This document shows, piece by piece, positions 56,605-64,000 of a stretch of DNA of 64,000 nucleotides. Position 1 is the stretch's first letter. The number at the start of each line of letters is the position of its first letter. This DNA comes from Yamagishiella unicocca (Eukaryota > Chlorophyta > Chlorophyceae > Chlamydomonadales > Volvocaceae), in contig BDSL01000003.1 in assembly GCA_003116995.1 (NCBI GenBank), forward strand, positions 2,294,001 to 2,358,000. Direction: 5' to 3'. The translations under genes were made by a program, and so were the position numbers. The notes below the pieces were generated by a model. The model saw only the letters and a list, made by a program, of their open reading frames with translations. It ran no database searches and was not told the DNA's origin.

Positions 56605-57095
56605 ATCGGTGGAGTCCGAGGTTGCGCAAAGGCCACGCAGTTGGCCGGGGAGCGCCTTCCCTACGAGAATCGGTGACGATCGATTTCCCGCTAGGTCGCA
56701 TTGCCAGCAGCCCGTTAGGGCATAAGCCTGTTCTCTTTAGCAAGCCTGCTTTGCAGCATACTGTTTCTTCGTTGTTTCTGTGCATAACAACCAGCCATTC
56801 CGGCGCTGAGCGATCCGATCGCAATTTACTTGCTGTTAGGCCGACAATAGGCGACTCAACGCTCGACGACCTGTTTCCAATACTGACGGCTTCGTCGTGT
56901 TCTCCTTGTTGTTCTCCCTTGCTGTCCGTAGGCCGACGGTGAGTAGTGTGAGGGTCCGCCCCTTCGCGTGGAGTCAGCCGTCGCGAAGGGTATGTGAAGT
57001 GGCCCTCCGCTGCTTGCCGCCGGTCGACCGGTCACAGCACAGCGTCTACCGCAGCCTAATTTCCGCTCTTGCACATCGGCAGCAGTAGGTGTCTC

Positions 57096-60000
57096 ATGTC
57101 TCGACGCGGGACTTCGGAGCCCGATCCTGGGGCTGCCGGGGCAGCCGCGGGAGTGCCTTACCTCGCGGCTGCCGCCCGCTACTCCGGCAACCTGGCCGCT
57201 GGAGCCCTGGCCGCTGGCGTGCAACAGCTGCAACCATGGCTCCGCGGCAGCCGCCTGCGGGGCGGGCCAGCCCGCCGAGTCCGCTCCGGCGACTCCCCAC
57301 CACCGGCGGAGCAGCGGACGCCCCTGAATGCCATCACCGCAGCGGCAGCCGGGAACATACCTGCGTCCGACGGCAGGCGTGCTGCCGCTGCTGCTCGGTC
57401 AGCCCGGCCGAGTCATCGCCATCGTCCCCCGCCCAGATCCCCCTCGGACTCGAGCGCCGACGAGAGCTACCATGCCCAGTCCGGGCAAGACGACAGCGAC
57501 GATGAGGGCACGGATTGGGAATCGGAGGTCGCCCAGTCGGAGCTGGCTCGTCTCTCTGCTCCCGGGTCCGGCCCCTTGCCGCCACGCCGCCAACGGACGC
57601 GCGCGAGGTGGAGGGTCCACACTGGGCTCGAGGCTTTGTTGGAGCAGCAGGCGCAGGTCGCGCGTGAGGCACCAGCAGCTGAGGCGCCCCGGCGTCGCTC
57701 CCGTCGTGCCTTGCCCCACCGTCGGGCTGACTGCCCACCTGGGCTCGACCGCAGCCAGCCGGCGCCCCCGAGCGACGTGCAGGAGGCCATCAGGGAGACC
57801 ATGCGAGCCACTCTCAGGGAGATGTTGCAGGGGGAGCTGCGAGGTCTGCTCAATCTGGGCGGCGCCGCCATGGCGCCAGGTGCTCCACAAGTGTCCACGG
57901 TTTCCCCACTGCTGGTGGGCGCTGCTGCGCCGGCAGTACAAGCGTCTGCGCTGCCAACGGGCTCCACGCCAGGGCTCTCCATCGCCGCCCTGCCCTCTTG
58001 CGGGCTGCCCATGGGTGTCATGATGACGGCTCCCGGCGGCAAGGACCCGAAGGCGCTCGACGCGAAATGGGACGGAGGCGTTGAAGGGCGAATGACGTTT
58101 CAGGGCGAGGTCGTGCGCTGGCTCACGGAGCAAAGCCGGCACTTCGACGCGAACCATCCGGCGGCCACATCGCCACTGCGACTACTGCAGCTCTTGGTCA
58201 CCAGCTCAGCAGTGCATGGCTCCCAACTGGAGCACTGGATCATGGGGCCGGGTGGCCAGCCTGGGCGTGGCGCCGTGACCCACACTTGCACACGGCACCA
58301 GGCCGCTTACCTTGAGGCAGGCGGGAAGCCGGAGGAGTACCGCGGTCAAGGGGTGGGCGAAGTCAAGCACATCGTCCTGTTCTGGCTGGATGAAGCGATT
58401 GCGGCGATGCGCCACTCTGACAAGCCGATGCAGGCGGCCCTGGCTCAGTTCCGGCTAGGGCGTGGCGAGTCGGGCCAGGCAGCGTATAACAGGCTGAGGA
58501 TGCTGGTGGCACACTGTGATGCGGAGCTCACCACGCGGGCCCTGCAGGGACAGACCTTTCTGAATGGTGTACCGTACAGCGAGTTCCCGCGCCTACGCGC
58601 CGCCCTGGACACCGCGTACAACGCAGCCGCAGCGGCCTTCAGGCTCACGGCAGCACCGGGCCGCAAGTATCACCCGACTGCTGAGAACGTGCGGGACTGG
58701 ATTGAGGACGCCCAGCAGCACCTTGGCCTCGATGCGGACACACCACCCGCTGACATCGGCACCAGGGCCGTGGGTGAGTCAGAGGTGCACGCGCCGCGAG
58801 TGCTTGCGGGGCCCACACTCGGGCCACAGGAAGCGCTGCTGGCCAAGCTGGGCATGACGGCTGGCCGTGCAGTGGTGCGGCCTAAGCCGCCGGGAGCGCG
58901 GCAGTGGTGCCCCACGCACCAGACACAAAATCACCGCGAGGACGATTGCTTTGCCTTCCGCAAGGCGCTGAAGGAGGGCGAGCAGGTGGCAGCACGGCTC
59001 ATCCACTCCGGAGACGCGGCTCGCGCTTGGAAGCCGCGCGACAGCGACGACGACAGGCCTTTGGGGGAGCGGGCGACCGATGGACAAGGGCATCCGCATG
59101 TCCACGTCGGTGTCAGCGTGCCCACGTACGGGCGAGAGTTTGGGGTCGCCCATGTCTTCACCACCACAGCGGCCGCGATGGGTGGTGTCATGCAAGACCA
59201 GCTGCCGCTGTCGTTCCTGCCGGCATCGCGACCGAGTGCGGGGAGGGATCCGACGGCGCCCGTACCCAAGCTCCCTCCCACGGGTGCTCCTCCACCGCCG
59301 GCGGCAGTCAAGCCGGCCATCGCCACCGGCCGACCGCGGCGTCAGCACCCGCACCCGGTCAGCGATGCCGTGCTGGCAGGCCTGGCAGTGGCACTTGAAA
59401 AGCTTGGCATGTGTGTTCGTCGCGTGGAGGACTTGCTGCACCTGACTTCGGTTGAAGGTGCCGCGGTAATGGCGCAGCAGCTCAAGGCCAAACGCCGGCA
59501 GGGCAATCTGCTGGTGCTGCGGCAGGAGTCGCTGGCTACAGGTGTGTCTCACCGTGGCATGATGGCGGCACACACGCTGCCCGACTCTGCGAGCCAGGTG
59601 ACTGTGCTCACCGATGGTCAAGCCAGGCAGTGGGCGTTGCGGGCGGAGTACGGCACCGGCATCATGGTGCAGACCCTAAGCGGTACGACACAGGAGCTCG
59701 CCCGAGTGGCTGGTGGGCTGGCACTCACCGTCGCGGCTGGCACTCCACAAGCACATACGGTGACGGTCGAGTGCTTCATCGTCCCGGGGCCTCAAGCATT
59801 CGACCTCCTGCTGGGTACGCTGTGGCTGGAGGATGTCTATCGTGTCGTGCTGGACTTCGGTCGCCGGGTATTGGGGTGCCGTCTGCCGGGGCGGGGCCTC
59901 GACCAGTCAACAATAGAGCTGCCACTGGTTCCCCTGCCAGATGCGGGCTCAGGCGCCCCTGCCGCTGCCACTGTGGTCGCTGCGTCACAGTCATCAACGC

Positions 60001-61070
60001 CACTGCGGCCACCACAAGCACTGCCGCCGCCGCCGTCGCCGCACGCACTGCCGCCGCCATCGTCGCCGCCACCATCACCGCCGCCACCGCCACCGCCGCC
60101 GCCACTGACACCGCCGCTGCAAGCGCCACTGCCGCCGCCACCGCCACCGTCGCTGGCGCAGCCGTTGACGCCGCCGCCGCAGCTGCAGCCACCACCGCCA
60201 CTGCCGCCGCCATCTCCGCCGCCGCCACAAGAGCCGCTGTCGCCGCCGCGAGCGCCGCCACCACCGCCACCGCTGCTGTTGTTACAGCCAACGCCAGCAC
60301 CGCAAGCGCAGCCGCCGTTGCCGCTGACACCACCGGTACCGCCGTCGCTGCCATTGCCGCCATCGCCATTGCCGCCGCTGCCGCCACCGCTGCCACCACC
60401 GCTGCCACCACCGCCGCCACCACAACCGCCGCCGCTGCAGCCGCCGGACAATCCTCTGCCGCCAGCGCCCGACCTGTCGCTCATGCAAGACACCAGCAAT
60501 GATGATGGCAGTGGTGATGCTGGCAGCAACGACGACGAGTCCGCGAACAGCACGGACTCGGGGGGGGAGGCCAATATTCACTTAAAAGAGCTGAGAAGCC
60601 TTGCGAGGCTGGCCAACTACTACCGGCTCTACAGCCAAGTGGCCCGAGAGCCTTTTCGGCAGTTGAGGCGTTTGATGGAAGGGGAGCAGCTGCTGCCCTG
60701 CTTCATGGAGATGGACCCAATCGTGGATACGCGCCTGTTGCTGCCGGCACGGGACCTACAGTGTGCTCGTTTGAAGGGCATGTTCCTCTGTGACGGGTGT
60801 GACACAGGCTGGCACTGGACGTGCTTGGAGCTGCTGAAGAAGCCGGAGGGGGAGCGGCTCTGCCCGCGCTGCCGGGAGCTGGGTCTGGGGGGGCCGCAGG
60901 GCCCTGTGCCAGAGCGTGGGGCTGAGGGCAAGCTGCTGTTCCCGCGGGCAGCCACCCGGCTGCTCTGCGACGGGTGCAACACAGGCTGGCACGGGACGTG
61001 CTTGGAGCTGCCGAAGAAGCCGGAGGGGAAATGGTCTGGGGGGGCCGCAGGGCCCTGTGCCGGAGCGTGA
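57096..61070 (+). CDS. Gag-protease-like polyprotein with PHD-like finger (retroelement ORF)
   Basis: A single frame of 1,324 aa from the first ATG. A basic, Arg/Ala-rich N-terminus is followed by a helical gag-like region (FQGEVVRWLTEQSRHFDAN, then LRMLVAHCDAELTTRALQGQ). Near residue 605 is CPTHQTQNHREDDC, a zinc-knuckle spacing C-x2-H-x4-H-x4-C in which the usual second Cys is His. At about 828-905 are HTLPDSASQVTVL and FDLLLGTLWLEDV, fitting the catalytic and second flap regions of a retropepsin-like protease (Asp-Ser-Ala active site). A Pro-rich tract of 150 residues follows. Near 1228 is a PHD-like CDGCDTGWHWTCLEL with LCPRC, then a second partial copy (CDGCNTGWHGTCLEL) that runs out of frame and stops. 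No RT or integrase domain is present. Confidence 0.8.
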   Translation: MSRRGTSEPDPGAAGAAAGVPYLAAAARYSGNLAAGALAAGVQQLQPWLRGSRLRGGPARRVRSGDSPPPAEQRTPLNAITAAAAGNIPASDGRRAAAAARSARPSHRHRPPPRSPSDSSADESYHAQSGQDDSDDEGTDWESEVAQSELARLSAPGSGPLPPRRQRTRARWRVHTGLEALLEQQAQVAREAPAAEAPRRRSRRALPHRRADCPPGLDRSQPAPPSDVQEAIRETMRATLREMLQGELRGLLNLGGAAMAPGAPQVSTVSPLLVGAAAPAVQASALPTGSTPGLSIAALPSCGLPMGVMMTAPGGKDPKALDAKWDGGVEGRMTFQGEVVRWLTEQSRHFDANHPAATSPLRLLQLLVTSSAVHGSQLEHWIMGPGGQPGRGAVTHTCTRHQAAYLEAGGKPEEYRGQGVGEVKHIVLFWLDEAIAAMRHSDKPMQAALAQFRLGRGESGQAAYNRLRMLVAHCDAELTTRALQGQTFLNGVPYSEFPRLRAALDTAYNAAAAAFRLTAAPGRKYHPTAENVRDWIEDAQQHLGLDADTPPADIGTRAVGESEVHAPRVLAGPTLGPQEALLAKLGMTAGRAVVRPKPPGARQWCPTHQTQNHREDDCFAFRKALKEGEQVAARLIHSGDAARAWKPRDSDDDRPLGERATDGQGHPHVHVGVSVPTYGREFGVAHVFTTTAAAMGGVMQDQLPLSFLPASRPSAGRDPTAPVPKLPPTGAPPPPAAVKPAIATGRPRRQHPHPVSDAVLAGLAVALEKLGMCVRRVEDLLHLTSVEGAAVMAQQLKAKRRQGNLLVLRQESLATGVSHRGMMAAHTLPDSASQVTVLTDGQARQWALRAEYGTGIMVQTLSGTTQELARVAGGLALTVAAGTPQAHTVTVECFIVPGPQAFDLLLGTLWLEDVYRVVLDFGRRVLGCRLPGRGLDQSTIELPLVPLPDAGSGAPAAATVVAASQSSTPLRPPQALPPPPSPHALPPPSSPPPSPPPPPPPPPLTPPLQAPLPPPPPPSLAQPLTPPPQLQPPPPLPPPSPPPPQEPLSPPRAPPPPPPLLLLQPTPAPQAQPPLPLTPPVPPSLPLPPSPLPPLPPPLPPPLPPPPPPQPPPLQPPDNPLPPAPDLSLMQDTSNDDGSGDAGSNDDESANSTDSGGEANIHLKELRSLARLANYYRLYSQVAREPFRQLRRLMEGEQLLPCFMEMDPIVDTRLLLPARDLQCARLKGMFLCDGCDTGWHWTCLELLKKPEGERLCPRCRELGLGGPQGPVPERGAEGKLLFPRAATRLLCDGCNTGWHGTCLELPKKPEGKWSGGAAGPCAGA

Positions 61071-61323
61071 GGCTGCGGGCAAGCTGCTGTTCCCGCGGGC
61101 AGCCACCCGGCAGCGGGATGAGGAAGCGGCGGCGTTGGATGGGCGCAAGGTGCAGCGCTTGGAGCAGGGAGAGGGCAGGGGCAAGGGCAAGAAGGTTCGG
61201 CGGAGGGAAGGGGTGTTGGAGTATCAGGGGGCCTTGGCACGGCCACGGTACTTCGTGATGCGTTGGTCTGGAGGTGAATCGGGGGAGGTAACCCTGTCGA
61301 GGGCACGTCGCATGCTTGTGTGA
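60957..61323 (+). pseudogene. Frameshifted duplicated PHD module and displaced C-terminus
   Basis: DNA from about 60957 repeats the preceding block (first copy about 60790-60956). The second copy lacks roughly 25-30 bp, replacing the GAGCGGCTCTGCCC region by AAATGG, which shifts the frame and gives the stop at 61070. The +1-shifted frame continues open to 61323 (VRRREGVLEYQG, RPRYFVMRWSGGES), so the ancestral protein was probably about 85 residues longer. Confidence 0.65.
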
Positions 61324-61684
61324 AGTGGGCATATGCGGGTTTGCTCAGGTGTTGGGCTAGAGGGCTGGCGAGCGTCTAGCATGGCGAGGGATGCGGTGGG
61401 GTTGGAGGTGTATAGCTAGGGGCTGCTGGCGGGAGTCAGCGTTGTTGGTGCTGTGACCTGTGCCGGACACTGTGAGGCTGGAAACGGCTCGGGGTGGTCC
61501 CGATGTGGTGGGCGATGAGGCTAGGGAGATGAGGCGCTTCTGCCGCCTCGGCCTGGCTCTGTTGGACTGTAATCGGGCATGCCTGAGTTGCGTTTGGGCC
61601 CTGGACTTTCTCGTGTGCGCGTAGGTCATTGTGCTAACAACCGCGTGCGTTCGTGTACCTCCCGCCCTTGGTTGTGGGGGGGAG
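61071..61684 (+). other. Retroelement 3' internal region
   Basis: Between the ORF stop and repeat B1. Apart from the displaced frame to 61323, no coding content is seen; 61675-61684 is a G-rich stretch just before B1. Confidence 0.5.
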
Positions 61685-61736
61685 TTGTGACCTAGGTGGC
61701 AGCCATAGAGCAAACCAGTGTTGGGGCCTGACAGCT
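61685..61736 (+). repeat. Repeat B1
   Basis: 52 bp starting TTGTGACCTAGGTGGCAGCC and ending GGGGCCTGACAGCT; identical to B2. Its last T is shared with the first base of A2. Confidence 0.95.
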
Positions 61737-62271
61737 GTCGAGCCCCATCGCCGGCACGTGCATTTCGTGGGCAGCTGGGCCCTACGGCTAGGCTGCCTGT
61801 TGCGGTATTACGTGTTTATCTGTAGTATTGCATCACGTCTCTCTGAGAGGCATGGCTTGAGTGCTGCGCTGGCAGCTGCGCGGTAGCTGTCGGTTGGTTC
61901 TGGAGCCACGGGCTCCAGGTAGGAGAACCGTACGGCGGGAGCGCGGCCTGCGCGCGCGCGCGCTTTCCGAGCGCAACACCGATTGTCTCGGTGTTGCGCG
62001 GTGCTACGACAAGTTGGAGTAGAGTGTAATGGCCTGATCAACCATTGTCGCGCTCGCAAACAACTCGGCGCAATCCGCAACCACCCTCAGCAACCATATA
62101 GTCCCCACTAGGCTGGTCCCCTAGTGCTTGTTGCCGCTGGCTGGTATAGCCAACGGATTTAGGACGGAGAGGCTGGGCCTTACAGGCCGGGAAGCTAACA
62201 CCTCCGATCGGGGCCAATTAGCACCGCGCAACACTGAGTCAGTGGAGGTAGTGTTCGCTGGAGACCAACCC
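61736..62271 (+). repeat. Repeat A2
   Basis: 536 bp, nearly identical to A1. Its TGTAA (62025-62029), just after the hairpin at 61971-61999, is the likely polyadenylation signal for an element transcript. Confidence 0.93.
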
Positions 62272-62273
62272 GA

Positions 62274-62325
62274 TTGTGACCTAGGTGGCAGCCATAGAGC
62301 AAACCAGTGTTGGGGCCTGACAGCT
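62274..62325 (+). repeat. Repeat B2 (right terminus)
   Basis: 52 bp identical to B1; the match stops at CAGCT, after which B1 continues GTCGAG and B2 continues TTGCTG. Confidence 0.95.
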
Positions 62326-64000
62326 TTGCTGCGTTGGGGCTTCCCCAGAAAGGCTGGGATGCAGTGGGGCCTCGGCATCCTTTCTTGCGGGTTGTCGCCA
62401 GTCGCCTTGTGTGCGGGGGACCGGCTGAGGTACTGGTGGATTCGTGATCGGCCCGGGTTGTCTTGGGGAGCGGGGTTTGCCGTGCTTCTTACTTTCCGGT
62501 TCTATATGCGCGTTGAGCCCTGCTAGGGGTCCGTGCTTTTTGGGATGAGAGGCGGCTGGTCCCCATGATTGCATCGTTGCGGCGCTTCACTGGTTCGTCG
62601 GTTGCTGGGCTGTCAGGTTGGTTGGTGGACGGTTTTTGGTGGTTTGCCTTTGTTCCGGTGCATGTCGGTCTTTGTCTCCTCCGTCTTTCTCAGTGTCAGG
62701 CGATGTGCCCGATGGTCCCGCCTCTTGGTCTGGAACCCACTGTAACCGTTACAACAACAACAGTGGTGATACGACCGCCGCTGCGGAATGGTTACAGGGA
62801 CTCACTACATGGACACACCCGCGCCCACCCTTAAGGCCATTTGGTCAACGACGGCTTGAGCCACCGGCGGGCAGCTCCAGAAATGATGCTGCCGACGGGA
62901 AAGCCCGCTTGGCACCAAGCATCCTGGGCGCACTACTGGAGGTGGCCGGCGGCGCGCCGGTTTCGCCTATTGTATATGAAAGCGCTCTCGGGCCGGGGAC
63001 CCGCGTCGCATGCATGCATGACGGCTACTCGCCGGCCACTTACTACCGCTGGACTTTCCGTGAGATTTACCTCAAGGCATGTCTAAAATACAGGAGGATG
63101 CATGTCGAAGTTGCGGAACCGCTCAACGGGCCAGTATAACCATCTAGCTGCGAGAGTCGGTAAGGTTACAGGGACCCACTGGAAAGTTTGTTTCGCGCCC
63201 TTTTCCGTTTTGTTAACGGTCACTTTGGGTGGGAGCTTGCTCCCAAAAAGATGGATGAATCCGGCCTGGAGGGAGTGCGCTCCGCGGAAGCACTGGCCTG
63301 GAGCACTCTCCGCAGGAAGGAGATACCGGCACCGCACCGCACGCTGTACTTGTGAAAGGCCTAGTGAAAGGCGGTTGCAATCCAGGACGGGTTCCATGCA
63401 CCGCATGCCAACATACAACACGACTTCTTGATTTGATTTAATGTGTGGTGTTGGATCATCGCTAATAACCATGCTGTAGGTGCTGGTCTGGATCCCTGGA
63501 TCCATAACGAGGCGACGTTTGAGCAGAGGTACGCCTAGCCGTTTCAATAGAGCGCAAGCACAACTAAAAGTTCCATAGCTTTTAAATCCGCATTTGTCGC
63601 CCATACAGCCAGTTGGCGGAGAGCACACCGACAAATGAAATGTTCGGCTTGGGTTTTACTGACCATGTGATGTACATGTGAATAGCATGGTCATTCCTCA
63701 ATGCTTTCATCGCAATTTACTACGCAAGGCGCAAGCAATGACAACTGGGACGTGGGATACCCTGGCCGCAATCGCGTGAGCCGCTTCTCGCAAAGTGTTG
63801 CCGTGAAGCTGGCGAATCATGGGGTCCATACAAACGTGTTGTGACGAGCAATAGAGTACTTAGGATTATACAGAACTGGGAAACAACTGGGAAATACGTA
63901 GAAGAAACCCTAGATTCAATGGCAGAACAAGATGACGGCGTTTATCAACGCCCTTCTCTGGACGCATTGATCGCGGACCGGGAGGAGTAATGACGGCGTA
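62326..64000. other. Repeat-derived and intergenic DNA, no supported gene
   Basis: 62638-62800 is a dispersed-repeat copy. A second GGTTACAGGGACCCACTGG occurs at 63166-63184, near-identical to 62796-62808. Minus-strand 63083-63634 is open but has no ATG at its start and no recognisable content. Confidence 0.4.
62638..62800 (+). repeat. Dispersed repeat copy 2
   Basis: Same ordered blocks as 32726-32880: GGTGGTTTGCCTTTGTTCCG, GTCAGGCGATGTGCCCGATG, CCACTGTAACC and GGTTACAGGGAC; the spacer between the last two differs. Confidence 0.8.

Larger units (their letters stand above)
56069..62325 (+). mobile_element. Non-autonomous retroelement with split direct repeats (A1-ORF-B1-A2-B2)
   Basis: A 536-bp repeat A occurs at 56069-56604 and 61736-62271 with one difference found (C/T at 56567/62234). 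A 52-bp repeat B occurs identically at 61685-61736 and 62274-62325. The order A1-internal-B1-A2-B2 is the split-direct-repeat layout of PAT-like tyrosine-recombinase retrotransposons; Kangaroo of Volvox and TOC1 of Chlamydomonas are known algal elements with related unusual termini. The interior encodes one gag-protease-like ORF and no visible reverse transcriptase, RNase H, integrase or tyrosine recombinase, so it would need enzymes in trans. No target-site duplication is obvious. Near-identity of the repeats implies recent insertion. An alternative is an ordinary LTR element whose 3' LTR region underwent a local rearrangement that copied B. Confidence 0.75.

Overview
The window reads as nuclear DNA of a volvocine green alga (Chlorophyceae; Volvox, Gonium or Eudorina-like). 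The basis is very GC-rich exons, many short introns with long pyrimidine tracts, a giant OPR-type organelle RNA-factor gene, Ala/Gly/Pro homopolymer insertions inside proteins, TGTAA polyadenylation signals and a retroelement with an unusual repeat layout. Species cannot be read from the sequence alone.

Layout. 1-5122 is mostly AT-richer intergenic DNA with one small two-exon model (3160-3575, -). 5123-9444 (-) is an eight-exon FAD-linked oxidoreductase of the berberine-bridge-enzyme-like family; its exon phases join without conflict into 509 aa. 9445-11676 is intergenic. 11677-25965 (+) is a ten-exon gene for a protein of about 3,520 aa with degenerate OPR-like helical repeats between huge low-complexity inserts. 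27347-31778 (+) is cytosolic ribosomal protein L4 (seven exons, 410 aa). 31779-37415 holds no clear gene, only a small basic ORF and short repeats. 37416-about 50625 (-) is a WD40-like/TKL-kinase fusion of more than 2,100 aa in 14 phase-consistent exons; only its first exon is unresolved. 50626-56068 is AT-richer repeat-bearing DNA. 56069-62325 is a 6.26-kb retroelement with one gag-protease-like ORF and repeats in the order A1-ORF-B1-A2-B2 (split direct repeats). 62326-64000 is more repeat-derived DNA.

The genes do not form a pathway: RPL4 is housekeeping, the OPR protein probably acts on organelle RNA, the kinase is probably a signalling scaffold, and the oxidoreductase is metabolic. The most unusual signals are the split-repeat retroelement with its mutually exclusive hairpins, and two short sequence families that recur inside introns of the large genes, often directly upstream of 3' splice sites. 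One of these has been amplified into a 48-bp minisatellite abutting an acceptor.
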